A stretch of DNA of 64,000 bases from Ceratopteris richardii (Eukaryota > Streptophyta > Polypodiopsida > Polypodiales > Pteridaceae), in the NCBI GenBank assembly GCA_020310875.1, contig CM035407.1:66409158-66473157 (forward strand), read 5' to 3'. A model generated the notes under the pieces. That model saw only the letters and a program-made list of their open reading frames with translations. It ran no database searches and was not told the origin of the DNA. A program made the position numbers and the translations under genes. Below, one piece after another: positions 9,371 to 21,326 of the stretch (position 1 is its first letter; each line of letters begins with the position of its first letter).

Positions 9371-11899
9371 GAGGTACAGATTACCATAAAAGCAGAACAC
9401 ATCAGGGAAGCTCTTCAATTCTATTCCATGGGAACTAAATTGGATTGCAGTTTTGTCAAGAAGAACAAAGCAACCTATGCTAGATATTCAAAGTTTGTGG
9501 ATTTCAAAGGAAAGGAAAATGAAGAATTTGCCATCAGAATGTTTCTTCAGTATTTGTGTTTTCCAAAGTTGCCAAGATATATAATGCCGCATAAGCCAGT
9601 AACATTGATTATGTTCAATAATAAGGATAGGACCAAACCATTTGGAGTAATGGATGTAACTCCCTACATTCATGACCAATTGAAGGAAGCAACAAAGCAT
9701 TGGGAACAGAGGAAGTTTATGAATGGAGCACAGTTTTTAACAAGAATTATATACCATGTTTTAGGTATGGAGGATCAGCTGAAATTGGCTCCAAAAGCTC
9801 AATATTTCAGGAGTTTGATGTCAGGAGTTAAAAGTCCTTCAAAGATGATGTCTATAAGAGAAGCAGAAGTCCAGACAAGCATGAGGGGATGAGAAAGGAA
9901 AAGGAAAGAGGTATCAGAAGAAGTAATTCGAGTAAAGAAGAGAAGATTAGATCCAAGGAATGTGGTCTTGGAAGAGGAAGAAGTGACAAAAGAGGAATGT
10001 GAAGCAGCTCAAAAAGAAGTTCAAGCCTCAAAGGAACCCCATCCACCTCAAACAAGCAAGGAACAAATTTTTTCATATTTGACTCAAGGAAATAATAAGA
10101 GGGCAATCTATGAAGCTCAGTACCAGAAAATGTTGGAAGATTATTCATGTAAAGCAACTGATTGGCTACAAGAACAGGTGGAACATTATGAAGAACTACA
10201 TGATCAAATGATGGTTGCAGAAACTGAAGAAGTGTTTGTCAAAAAGGAAGTGGAATTATTGTCTTATTTTAAGGAATTACAAGGTCCTCCAGAAACTAGA
10301 ACTACAGTTGTGATAAAAAAGAAGGTCCAGAAAAAGGCTGTCCAGAAAAAGAGGTTAACCAAAAAGAATAAGGGCAAGGCACTTGAACATGCACAGATGG
10401 AGGAGTCAGTAAAATTGTCATCAGAAGAAAAGAATAAGGAGAAATCAATTGCAATAGAAGATCTCAGAATGGACAAACCAGGGATAGCTAGTTCCTCACA
10501 ATTTTCATTAGATTCAGAAAGTGATATAGAGAATTTTCTTCTCAAGAGTTTAAATTTCTCAATACCCAACACACCAGTAACAACAATATAAGCTTCTGTA
10601 AAAAACAAAACACCAGAAGAATTGAGTCAAATGTCAGAAGGGATACAGGTATGTGAAGAATCGACAAAACAAGTTAGCCCTAGGGAGGAAAAAAAGAACT
10701 TAAAAGGTAAAGAAGTAATGAGGGAAGAAGAGGTTGAAGCAAGGAAAGAATTTAGCAGTGGACTAATAGACACAAGATTTCCAGCTATATGGACAAAACC
10801 CTCACAACAACCTCATTATCGACTATATGAGGAAAAACAAGGACTGGAAAGTAAAACACAATTATATAGTCAGATGCAAAGTCAAGAGGATGGAAGCAAA
10901 AAAGAAGAAAAGGTTGCACTATCAGGAAGATCAGAAAGAATAGATTCTAAGGAATATACAGAAGGGAAAACAGAAACACAAATAAATCAGAGTATAGAGG
11001 AGGTACTTTTTTATCTAAATCATAATAAAAAGTCCACACATACAGGTAATCAGGAAAAGGAAGAAGAATTAGACCTTATGGACATAGATGCGCAGGAGGT
11101 GGAACAAAAGGAGCAGCAATTGAATGATCAGATAAAGAACTTAGTAGAGAGTGACTCAACTTCAATCCAGGGAAACAAAGTCCAGGAAGAGGAAAGACAG
11201 GTCATTCAAGAAAAACAACAAGAAATTGAGGAAAAGAAAGCAAAAGAGATGGAAGAAGAAAAAGACTATGAAGAGGAAGAGAATCAGGTTATAGAATATG
11301 AGGAAGAGGATGGAGAAAAAAATGAATATAAAGAGGAAAAGCAGATAGAAGTGAAGCAAATCGAGTTAGAAACTAGCCTTGAAAGGATACCAAAGGATAT
11401 CAGATCTGCATGTAAAATCATCATGAGTAACATAGAACAATTCAGACCCTCCAACAGAAATATGATTATATCAGGGATGGTGGCTGAGTCAGAATTTGTA
11501 AAAGGTAGTATGATCATCAAAGAGCAAAAGAAAGAAAAGGAGCAGCTGGAAGACCAGATCAGGGTCATCAAGGAAAAGAATGAAATTTTGTCTCAAAGAA
11601 TAATTTCATTAGAAGAACAAGAGGTTCAGAGCCAGAATAAAATTCAATTTCTTGAGAACAAATGTGCTAAGCAGTTGGAGCATAGTAGTAAAATGGACAT
11701 GGAATTGTGGGTGGAGGGATGGCAGGGGGTGGGTGGGTGGATGGGAGGGGGTGGGCGGGGGGCTATTGGGGGGTCAGGGGATGGGCAAGGGGAGGGCAGG
11801 GGGCGGGGGCCTGTGGGGTGGACGGGGGGAGGAAGAGGGGGAAATAGAGAGAGGGGAGAGAGAGAGAGAGAGAGATTTAAATATAATTGGAAAAAATGA
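9371..11899 (+). pseudogene. Long coiled-coil ORF with Gly/Arg tail, unknown function
   Basis: One reading frame runs through 2.5 kb, interrupted only by stops at 9890-9892 and 10589-10591. I do not recognise the family. The first ~175 codons look globular (EHIREALQFYSMGTKLDCSF, FLQYLCFPKLPRYIMPHKPV, FLTRIIYHVLGMEDQLKLAP). The rest is charged and Glu/Lys-rich, with a basic KKKVQKKAVQKKRLTKKNKG segment near 10315. A clear heptad-like coiled coil lies near 11500-11690 (EKEQLEDQIRVIKEKNEILS). The C-terminus is Gly/Arg-rich (GRGRGPVGW, GGGRGGNRERGERERER), encoded by a G-rich tract. Any start codon lies to the left and was lost or displaced by the copia fragment. It occupies the place of pol in gypsy F. 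It could be an accessory retroelement protein or captured host sequence. Confidence 0.55.
11701..11879 (+). repeat. G-rich low-complexity tract with GA-repeat end
   Basis: About 180 bp with many runs of 3-6 G (GGGGGTGGGTGGGTGG, GGGCGGGGGG), ending in a (GA)n stretch near 11855-11875. G on one strand in this spacing can form G-quadruplexes. It encodes the Gly/Arg tail of the preceding frame. Confidence 0.8.
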
Positions 11900-12422
11900 A
11901 ATTAGCCACTAGGGGGCTTTTTTTTATATATATAATTACAAAAATACCCTTAAAAATATAAAAAAATACTAAGAAAATCCAAAAAAATTTCAAAATAAAT
12001 GCAAAAAAATCAAGAAAGTTCTCAAAAAAATTCCCAACATTTCTAGGCCACTTCCTCACTCAAAACCACAGAGAGATTCCTTTTTTTCCTCCATTATATC
12101 AAGAAAATGACATTGAAAAGATGAAAAAATGCTAGAAAAAATCCTAAAAATACCTTAAAAATTCCCAAAAAAATTTCTTATGCAAAGGTTGTGAAATGGC
12201 TTCTAAGTTGCATAAAAAATCAAGGAACAAGATGAAAATGGATAAAAACTACTAGAACCTGGACAAAATTATATGAGAAGGCTATGTACAACCTGGATAG
12301 ATTTTGCAAGTTCTAGGTGATCCATAAATCTTTAGTTGTGCTGATGATAGGCCTTGAGTCGTGATATGATGACAAAGAGAAACCCTTCGCCCTCCATAAT
12401 CTCCAATTGTACTGCACTTCAT
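11900..12422. other. A/T-rich spacer, no gene
   Basis: Dominated by A-rich and T-rich runs (several AAAAAAT blocks at 11940-12190). No coding motif on either strand. It separates the + strand material of gypsy F from the - strand gypsy E; neither element border could be placed here. Confidence 0.5.
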
Positions 12423-13091
12423 TTATTTTGTCTTTGTTTTGGGCATACAGACCATTTGATAGGGCCACCCTAAATCCTTCATTAGAATACTATCTCCTCC
12501 ATATTGCATCTTTTGTATCTTTGTTTCAGCTACTGTGTGATGTAATCTGCAAAATGTGATTTTTTCTATTTCAGATTCTTCATCCAATGGAACCTTCTGT
12601 TTCCAAAGACTTGCAGGTACTCCTTCCACATCCTTGTAAAGCCATGCACTTCCTATCATAAAAATTGACATAGCAGATGATATCCATACCAGTATCCATA
12701 ACAAAGTTGCTATTGATACAGCATTTGAAGTAGCTTCGTCACTGCTGCACTTAAGGGCTTTTCTTTTCTTCTCTCTTCTATGGCCTTTGACTGATACTGT
12801 CTCACTTAAATCCATAACTTGAATAATGTCCTCTTTTTCTTCATAGGCTTCCTCTCTACTTGAGTTTGGAAAAATTCCATAGCAGGAAGATGGGTCTTCT
12901 ACATGGAGCCAAGCCAACATATTTTCTTCTTCATATAAATTTGCTTCTTCAATTAGATCTGCTTCTGGGTTGTCCAACAATTCTTCTTCCATACAAATAC
13001 CAATTGTTTGCGTCATGCTGGTATGTCTTTGATTGTCTGGTCCTTCTTCTAAAAATATATGTTGCACTTTTTTCCCTCTTGCTTTACCCAC
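12423..13091 (-). pseudogene. Gypsy E downstream ORF with one membrane segment
   Basis: A 222-codon frame directly downstream of the gypsy E protease; it overlaps the protease end in another frame, so a frameshift joins them. It starts KARGKKVQHIFLEEGPDN, continues through an acidic stretch, a basic patch (VKGHRREKKRKALK, about residues 101-114) and one strongly hydrophobic segment, about residues 123-152 (SIATLLWILVWISSAMSIF). The remainder is soluble. Reverse transcriptase would normally follow the protease, but no RT motif is present. I do not know the family. It may be an env-like or captured sequence, or a protease-RT linker that looks membrane-like by chance. Confidence 0.45.
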
Positions 13092-14633
13092 ATTGTGTCC
13101 TTACCCCAGTCATGAAGCACATTGACATGCCTTAACCAAGGCCTCCCAATCAACAAGGGGAAAATTCCTTCTACCTATGGCAGCCTTAGAACAACAAAGT
13201 CCAAGTTAAACATGGTACCTTGTATCTCGACTGGGAATCTAGGAACCACTCCCATAGGCCTTACTATGCTTTGGTCTGCCTCAGTGTTATAGTGAAGTTG
13301 ACACATCTTGAAGGTTGTCATCCAATCTTTTACATGGTATGTTCAGACATCAAGTTAATGTCAGAGCCACCATCCACAATAACTCCTTGAAACTCGTGAC
13401 CTTTGATAGAGACTGTTAGCCGAGGGCTCTTATAATCTGTGAGGGGTGCTTCCCCTAAAATTTTATATTTATGCATAACGACAGCCTTTGCCACTAAACT
13501 TGTTGTGGAAGCCTCATCAATTATCTGCAAGAGTTCTGATCTGAATTTCCCTATTAAATAAAATATACTCACCTCCTTTTTCATGGACTTGAGTAGTCTT
13601 GAAGCTTTTGATTCCTTAAGAGTATGGACTCCAATTGACTTATCAAACTCCTCATGAGCCCTACTGAATGCATGTCCAATGGCATCACTGGTACCTATGA
13701 GATTTTCTTGTTGCCTTGTATTTGCACATGTGGTGGCTTTGTCTTCAGATGTCTCTTTGTCTTTGTTCAATCCATTAATCCTTGATTCTTGACCTATTTC
13801 TACTTGAGCCTTCCCCTTGCTTCTTGTCCCTTGCTTCTTGTAATGTGCCATCACTACCCTGGTAGATGGTGATGGCACATTAACTTGATCTACCATTTCT
13901 TCTTTGTGCACAGAAATCATTTGAATGTGGGGCCCAGATGAAGATGCTTGGTTCTTAAGACAACAATTAGTATAGTGGTCTCTGGCCTCTAGGCAGTTCC
14001 TACAAGGAGGGGCATTTTTTGGTAGAGTGCACCTACTTTGGTAATGCTCACATTCTCCACATCTGAAACAAATACTTGGCCTCCTTGGCCCATTTCCAAA
14101 GTTATCTCTAGGTCTTTGATTGTAGTTGTTACCTTGAATTGGGGCTGCCACCATTACATTGGTTGAGAATTGAGCACCCCCTTTTGCCTAATAAGGTTAT
14201 GCAGGCATCCCTCTTGACTGACATTCATGGGCCTCATGACAAGCTTTCTTGCATAGCTGGCAAGTTACATTTAACAATGGACATTCACTTACCACATGAC
14301 CCTGCTTACTATGCATGGTACACCATAGCCCACTTTTGATGCCACCCCCTTTGAGTTCTTGCAACTCTTGTCAAAGCTATGTCTGCTCTTCTACTTGGGC
14401 TTCCTCTTCCTTTTGTAGCTTCAATGCTTCAATTTCCCTCCTCAATTGAGTCACAACATTCTCCTCCTCTTTATGGGGCTTATTCCTTTTTAAGTCCTCG
14501 AGCTCTTTCCTTAGCTGAATTATTAGGTCTTCAGGTTCTACAGTATATGACAACTTGGAAGAGCTTGCCCCATACTGTTTTCTAATTTGTTCCAATCTTG
14601 TAGTTCTATTGATGAACTCTTCTATGGAGGTTG
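13092..14633 (-). pseudogene. Gypsy E gag C-terminus and protease, broken
   Basis: Reading leftwards, 14377-14633 encodes a coiled gag segment (EEFINRTTRLEQIRKQYG, LRKELEDLKRNKPHKEEE). Next comes nucleocapsid with zinc knuckles, partly out of frame (14180-14345) and then in the frame 14154-13330 (CFRCGECEHYQSRC and CRNCLEARDHYTNC). The retropepsin follows with the catalytic motif GVIVDGGSDINLMS near 13360, where the usual DTG or DSG is DGG. The conserved closing motif LLIGRPWLRHVNVLHDWG lies near 13110-13160 in another frame. Frameshifts and stops make it non-functional. The upstream half of the same gag is at 21332-21720, separated by copia B. Confidence 0.8.
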
Positions 14634-14638
14634 TTGGC
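14634..14638 (+). repeat. Target-site duplication of copia B, left copy
   Basis: TTGGC immediately before the 5' LTR, identical to 21327-21331 after the 3' LTR. Confidence 0.9.
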
Positions 14639-15780
14639 TGTTGAAGATAAATGTACAGGCTCATTTTCATATGAGCCATGCTTGGAAAAATTTACCAAAT
14701 ATAAAGATACAGAAAAAGTGGAGGAAAAAAGGAAATAATAATAAAAGAAAAAGTCTAGTCAAAATTCATGATGAGTAAGAGATACAATATCTTGCCTTGT
14801 AGTTAGTAGCATGTAGTGGAGAAAGTGGTGAGTTAAGAAGAAGACACAAACTTCTTCACATGCTCATTGGTTATAAACGTGAAGTGGGAGCACATTCAAA
14901 ACAAGGAGAGAAAAAGGCAAGAGCTCCCAGTAGTCGGATCTAGCAATTTTGTCATTTTTTCTTCCCTTAGACTCCTTCCAATCGCACGTCAGTTTGTACA
15001 TAGCTCTGTTGCAGAGCTCATATCTCAGTGCATATGTAACCATTTTGTGCGTTTAAACATTCATTGGAAAGTTTATCTCATGTAATTTTTTAGTATCAAA
15101 TATCTTTTTTAAATCTTATGTAGTTTGTGAGATATGAGTGAAAGAGTGAAGTCCAGTTTTTTAGTATACTTGTGTAGATAGGTAGTCTATTTTGGTTGGT
15201 TAAGTTTCCTAACCAAAACATATCCAAATGGCATGATTTTTGTCTTATTGGAAAGATCTTGGCATCTAGTTTAACTATCTCAAATATCTCACTGAGATCA
15301 TTTATATTCTGTGAGATATCTGTCAGATAGTAAAGTCTCATTTTATAATGTACTTATGTGTGCAGGTGGTCTATCTTGGTGAGTTGAGTTTCCTGATCAA
15401 AACTCATCCAAATTACTTGTTTTTTATCTTGTTGGAAAGCTATTTGTGTTTACTTTCTCTGTACCAAATATCTTTTTCAAAGGATATATATTCAGAGAGT
15501 TATCAGTCCAAGAGTGAAGCTCAGTTCTTTAGCATATCTATGTGGATAGGTAGTTCATCTTTGACAGTTGTGTTTCCTAATCAAAACTTGTACAGATTAA
15601 GTAATTTATAGCTTGTTAGAAAGATCTCTTTGTCTACTTTGATTGACTAAAGTCTCAAGTCCATTTGATTTTTGCATTGAGAGCAGCAAGCTATCTAAGG
15701 TGCAGATGTTTGTCCAAGTGCTGGACATACTAGGGCTCACTACACACTTCTGTTGCGCATCGGAGAACTCATTCTGCACA
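14639..15780 (+). repeat. 5' LTR of copia B
   Basis: 1142 bp, starting TGTTGAAGATAAATG and ending TCTGCACA. A GGTTATAAACG box near 14870 is a TATA candidate. The 3' half contains three diverged ~184-bp direct repeats, listed separately. Confidence 0.95.
15126..15660 (+). repeat. Three ~184-bp direct repeats inside the LTR
   Basis: Units begin near 15126, 15310 and 15494. Each contains GAGATATSWGTS-like starts, TTTAGTATAC- or ATAATGTAC-like text, ATAGGTAGTYYATYTT, TTTCCTRAYCAAAAC and TTGGAAAGMT. The copies are well diverged from each other but present in both LTRs, so they predate this insertion. Confidence 0.7.
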
Positions 15781-15782
15781 GT

Positions 15783-15794
15783 TGGTATCAGAGC
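15783..15794 (+). other. Copia B primer-binding site
   Basis: TGGTATCAGAGC, the standard plant copia site complementary to the initiator-Met tRNA, two bases after the LTR end. Confidence 0.95.
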
Positions 15795-15938
15795 AAACTT
15801 GGTATTGAAGCTTCATCAACAGAGCTGGAGGTGAAGCAAAGCAAAAGAGGAGCTACAAAACAAGAAGGAGCTTCACAAACGCAAGAGCAAAGGACTATAA
15901 CTATTTGAGGTAACTCTCAAAGTCTTTGATACTCTTCA

Positions 15939-17849
15939 ATGGGTGACTTGGGTCAACAAGTAGAGAAGTTGGACAAGGATAACTATCCTGTGAGGAAGTT
16001 TACAATGACCAACTACCTAATGGGCAAAGGCTTATGGGGTATTGTGAGCGGCAATGATGCTCAACCTCAAATTTATCAAGTTATGGCCACCGAAGTCCAA
16101 AGGAGGCAAGCAAAAGAATGGGAAGAGAGGAATAGGAGAGTCATGTTCCTCATTTCGCAAGTCATTACTAGTGCCATGGTAGGTCATATTCAACATCTAG
16201 ATAAAGCTAAGGATTCTTGGGAAGCTCTTGAAAGGATGTATTCAACAAATACCAAAGCTAGGAAACTTCAACTCAAGAATGAGTTGAACACAATCAAGAA
16301 AAGTTCGAGTCAATCCATAGCTGAATATACTTTGAAGATTAAGGAGCTAAGCGATGCTTTAGCTTCTATTGGCACAACGGTTGAAGACAAAGATCTTGTG
16401 TGTTATACTCTCAATGGCTTGAGAGAAGATGAAAGATGGAAGCCTTTTATAACTTCCATTAACTTGAAAGATGTATATCCAGGTTTTGAACAACTAACCC
16501 CTCATCTTGTCACAGAAGAGGTTAGCTTTGGTGGTCCCAAAGGAAAGGACATCCACAACCAAATGTTATATGCAGGTTGAGGTAAAGGAAGAAACTAAAG
16601 AGGAGGCTCAACAAGAAAAGGAAGAGGTCACAACCACTCCAACTACAATCAAAACAATTCGGAAGACAACAAGGATGCATCAAATGCCAACACACAAGGA
16701 AGAGGTCGAGGTAGAAGTAGAGGAAGAGGCCAAAGCTCCTACAATTCTCATAAAGGTATAACCTGCTATCATTGTGGTAAAGTAGGACACTATGCTAGTG
16801 ATTGTTGGCTGAAGAATGGAAGACCAAATGGAGGCAATCAAAGGAACCAAAGCAACTATGCAAGCACCTCAAGTCAAGGAAGCAAGGACACACTACTTGC
16901 AATGAGACATGAGTATAGAAGCTCTTGTGAAGATGACAAAAAATGGTACATTGATTCAGGTTGTAGTAACCATATGTCATGCCAAGGAAGTTTGTTCACT
17001 AATCTACAGGTACCAAGTGGAAAAGGATGTGTTGAAACAGGTGATGATACTCAACACATGATTGAACATATTGGAGATATAAGGCTTGGAGATACAAGTA
17101 GAGCAAAGGTACTATCTAATGTTCTTCATGTTCCTACAATTTCAAAGAACTTGATTTCAGTAGGACAAATGGTAGAGAAGGGTTATCATGTCATATTCAA
17201 TGAGAATGGGTGCTTCATAAAGAATCCAAAGGAAGACTTCAAGGTCATTGCTCGAGGGAGAAGAGAAGGAAGGATGTTCACTTTGGACGTCCAACATCCA
17301 CATGGAAAGGTCATGTACATTCAATGTGGGAACAAGAAGATTTCAGAGTTGGACTTATGGCACAAAAGAATAGGACACATCAACATTCCAAAGCTGAAGG
17401 ACATGAGCAAACATGAAGTGGTAAGAGGTCTTCCAAAATTTAATAGCATTGGACTACATGAGTTATGTGAAGCTTGTCAACTAGGAAAACAAACGAGGTA
17501 GCCATTCAAAAGGAGCAATTATGTGGCTCCAAATGTCTTGGACTTGATACATACGGATGTATGGGGACGAACCCAAGAGGCATCAATGGCTGGTAATAGA
17601 TTTTTTGTCACCTTCATTGATGATCACTCAAGAAAGGTATGGCTGTTTTGTATGAAGCAAAAATCAGAGGTGTTTTCTATATTCAAAAGATTCAAAGCTA
17701 AAGTTGAAAAGGAAACAAGAAGGTCTATCAAAACCTTAAGGTTTGATGGTGGAGGAGAATACTTCTCCAAAGAATTTTCAGATTTTCTACAAGAGAATGG
17801 GATCAAAAGGCAATTCACTTGTAGGTATACACCACAACAAATGGAGTAG
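15939..17849 (+). pseudogene. Copia B gag, protease and integrase core
   Basis: One frame from the start codon at 15939 (MGDLGQQVEKLDKDNYPV) through gag (SQVITSAMVGHIQHLDKAKD, RKLQLKNELNTIK), a Gly/Arg-rich stretch, a complete zinc knuckle CYHCGKVGHYASDC (16764-16805), the protease site WYIDSGCSNHM, the GAG-pre-integrase region (LWHKRIGHINIPKL, CEACQLGK) and the integrase core (HTDVWGR, FIDDHSRKVW, RFDGGGEYFS). It is broken by stops near 16578 and 16596, a TAG at 17499-17501, and a one-base frameshift near 17840 just before the third catalytic residue region. Active-site residues that can be seen are intact. Confidence 0.9.
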
Positions 17850-20286
17850 CTGAGAGGAAAAATAGGCAAATTGCTGAAATTGCAAGATGCATGCTCAACG
17901 AGATGAAGGTACCATTGTACTATTGGGCTGAAGCTACCACAACCATCATTTACTTGATGAATAGGTGCAAAACATTGGGAATACATCACTTGACTCCTGA
18001 AGAGGTATATTCCGGTAAGAAACCTGATCTTACACACCTCAAAGTGTTTGGATGTGTTTGCTTTGTTCACATTCCACAAGAAGTTAGAACAAAGATGGAA
18101 CCAAGGTCAGAAAATGCATTTTCATCGGCTACTCGACGGAGCAAAAAGGATACAAGTGTTACAACCCTAGAACAAAGGAATTAAGAGTCTCGCGAGATGT
18201 GGTCTTTGATGAACTAAGACCATGGTATGAAGATAAAGGAAAGGAAAAGATTCTTGAAGAAGATTGTGATGATTATGCAGGAACAAATCAAAGAGAAGTT
18301 CAACAATCAAGCACAAAGCTTTCAGGTCCAGAGGCATCTACATCAAATGAAGAATGTTCAACATGGAGGGGGAGTCATTCTTTGTCTCCAAATTCAGCTC
18401 ATAGTAGAGCTGAAGAAGCAAGTGCTACTCCAAACAGTGAGGTAGATGCAAGTGAAGAAGAATATGAAGAGGTAATCACTCCGATGGTAAAGCTAAATAG
18501 GTTAAAGAAGCAACTCTCTAAAGGCAATGAAAGAAGATCTTCAAGGACAAGGTATCCAACTCAAAGGTTGAGTTATGATAGTTTTATGGCGACACATTTT
18601 GCATACATGATGCAGGTTATCAAAGACAAAGAGCCTGAGACATGAAGAAGCTTGCACACAAAAGGAATGGAAGCAAGCTATGAAAGAGGAGATCAAAGCT
18701 CTCAAAGATAATCACACATGGGAGCTAGTGCCAAAGAAAGAAGGTATGAAGATTGTTCCAAACAAATGGGTGTTTAAAGTAAAGAGGAATGTTGATGGTT
18801 CACTAGCTAGATATAAAGCTAGATTAGTTGCCAAAGGATTTAAACAAACACAAGGCATAGATTATGATGAAGTTTTCAGCCCCGTTGCAAAGATGGGAAC
18901 TATCAAAACCTTAATAGCAATTGGTGCTTCAAGGAGATGGCCATTATATCAACTCGACATCAAAAATGGCTTTCTCAATGGAGAACTACAAGAAGAGGTA
19001 TACATGAGTCAACCGGTTGGATTTGAAGATGAAAACCATCCATATTTTGTTTGCAGGTTGAAGAAGGCACTTTATGGCTTGAAGCAAGCACCAAGAGCAT
19101 GGAATCAGAGATTGGTAGAGTATCTAACTAAGTGTGGAACAACCCAAGTAGTGTAGATCCTTCGTTGTACATGAAGAAGGAAGAAAATAGAGAGGTATAT
19201 ATTTGCATATACGTCGATGATCTCATCATAACAGGAAATGATGTTACAGGGATTAAAGATATCAAAAGGAAGCTTGGCAAGGAGTTTAAAATTTCATATC
19301 TTGGAGAGCTGAAATATTTTTTAGGAATTGAAGTTGTTTATGGAAAGAGTGGCATCTACTTGATGCAAAAGAAGTACTTGTTGGATGTTCTTTTCAGATT
19401 TGGAATGAGTGAATGCAAACCACTCACTCAACCCATGGACACAAATACAAAGATTTGTTCAAATGATGGAGAACCATTGGAAGATGTAACGACATACAGA
19501 AGCATTGTAGGATCATTGATCTATGCAAACATTACAAGACTTGATTTGTCTTATGTTGTTGGTGTACTTTCTCAGTTTATGCAAGCCCCGACAAGTGAAC
19601 ACTTAAATGCAGCCAAGAGAGTGTTGAGATACATAAAGCATACAGTTAATCATGCTTTTTTTTACAAGTTTGATGAAGAACTGCATGTCAAAGGCTTTAG
19701 TGATGCTGATTGGGCAGGTTCAAAGGAAGATAGAAGATCAACCTCAGGTTATGTGTTCATGATAGGAAGCAAACCTATCACATGGAGCTCAAAGAAACAA
19801 CCTACTATTGCACTTTCATCTATGGAGGCTGAATATAGAGGATTAGCTTTTGCCACATGTGAAGCAATGTGGATTAAAAAGCTTTTGGGTGATCTTGGAG
19901 TGCAAGTTGGAACCATCCCTATATACGGTGATAACATGTCAAGTATTTACTTGGCAAGCAATCCTATGTTTCATGCAAGGAGAAAGTACATAGAGGTCCA
20001 CTACCACTATGTAAGGGAGAAGGTGCTGAGCAAAGATGTGGAGGTAAAGTTCATCAGAACCAAAGAGCAGGTTGCAGATATGTTTACAAAGTTCTTGGAT
20101 GCTTCTAAACTCAAAGGTTTCAAGGATGCGATAAATTTGAAGGACATGGATGAAGATAACTCCCAAATGAGCTTGAGGGGGAGTGTTGAAGATAAATGTA
20201 CAAGCTCATTTTCATATGAGCCATGCTTGGATAAATTTACCAAATATAAAGATAAAGAAAAAGTGGAGGAAAAAAGGGAAAAATAA
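17850..20286 (+). pseudogene. Copia B integrase tail, reverse transcriptase, RNase H
   Basis: The integrase tail (KVPLYYWAEATTTIIYLMNR, HLKVFGCVCFVHIP) lies in two frames up to ~18240. The reverse transcriptase starts near 18660 (NTHTW-type KDNHTWELVPKKEG, NKWVFKVKRNVDGSLARYKA, QLDIKNGFLNGELQEEVYMS, RLKKALYGLKQAPRAWNQ). After a frameshift near 19130 it continues with YICIYVDDLIITGN, which keeps the catalytic YVDD. RNase H follows (FSDADWAGSKEDRRSTSGY, TWSSKKQPTIALSSMEAEY, MFHARRKYIEVHYHYVRE, DMFTKFLD). A polypurine tract (20172-20183) and the 3' LTR follow. Confidence 0.9.
20172..20183 (+). other. Copia B polypurine tract
   Basis: CTTGAGGGGGAG directly before the TG of the 3' LTR. Confidence 0.85.
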
Positions 20287-21326
20287 TAAAAGAAAAAGTC
20301 TAGTCAAAATTCATGATGAGTAAGAGATACAATATCTTGCCTTGTAGTTAGTAGCATGTAGTGGAGAAAGTGGTGAGTTAAGAAGAAGGCACAAACTTCT
20401 TCACATGCTCATTGGTTATAAAAGTGAAGTGGGGGCACATTCAAAACAAGGAGAGAAAGAGGCAAGAGCTCCCAGTAGTTGGATCTAGCCATTTTGTCAT
20501 TTTGTCTTCCCTTAGACTCCTTCCAACCGCACGTCAGTTTGTACACAGCTCTGTTGCAGAGCTCATATCTCAGTGCATATGTAACCATTTTGTGTGTTTA
20601 AACATTCATTGGAAAGCTTATCTCGTTTACTTTTTGGTATCAAATATGTCTTTGAAATCTTATGTAGTTTGTGAGATATCAGTGAAAGAGTGAAGTCCAT
20701 TTTTTTAGTATACCTATGTAGATAGGTAGTCTATTTTGGTCGGTTAAGTTTCCTGACCAAAACATATCCAAATTCCATGATTTTTGTCTTCTTGGAAAGC
20801 TATTGGTATCTACTTTCACTGTCCCAAATATCTTATTGAGATCATTTATATGTTGTGAGATATCTGTCAAATAGTAAAGTCCCATTTTATAATGTACTTA
20901 TGTGTGCAGGTGGTCTATCTTGGTGAGTTGAGTTTCCTAATCAAAACTCATCCAAATTACTTGTTTTTTATCTTTTTGGTAAGATATTTGTGTCTACTTT
21001 CTCTATACCAAATATCTTTCTCAAAGGATATATATTCAGAGAGTTATTAGTTGGAGAGTGAAGCTCAGTTCTTTAGCATATCTATATGGACAAGTAGTTC
21101 ATCTTTGATAGTTGTGTTTCCTAATCAAAACCTTGTCCAAATTAAGTCATTTATAAGCTTGTTAGAAAGCTCTCTTTGTCTACTTTGATTGACTAAAGTC
21201 TCAAGTCCATTTGAGTTATGTATTGAGAGCAGCAAGCTATCTAAGGTGCAGATGTTTGTCCAAGTGTTGTACATACTAGGGCTCACTACACACTTCTGTT
21301 GCACATAGGAGAACTCATTCTCCACA
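20184..21326 (+). repeat. 3' LTR of copia B
   Basis: 1143 bp, colinear with the 5' LTR, starting TGTTGAAGATAAATG and ending CTCCACA. It is followed by the TTGGC target-site duplication at 21327-21331. Confidence 0.95.

Larger units (their letters stand above)
14639..21326 (+). mobile_element. Copia B, near-complete LTR retrotransposon
   Basis: A 6688-bp Ty1/copia element with both LTRs (14639-15780 and 20184-21326), primer-binding site, gag, protease, integrase, reverse transcriptase, RNase H, polypurine tract and a perfect 5-bp target-site duplication. It landed in the gag of gypsy E, which continues on both sides. Over the first ~450 bp the LTRs differ at roughly one position in twenty by eye, so it is not a new insertion. 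Stops and several frameshifts in the polyprotein mean this copy cannot make its own proteins. Confidence 0.95.

Noticed and set aside
10264..11571. Hydrophobic - strand ORFs opposite the coiled-coil frame
   Set aside because: Their Phe/Leu/Ile-rich text is the reverse complement of Glu/Lys codons on the + strand.
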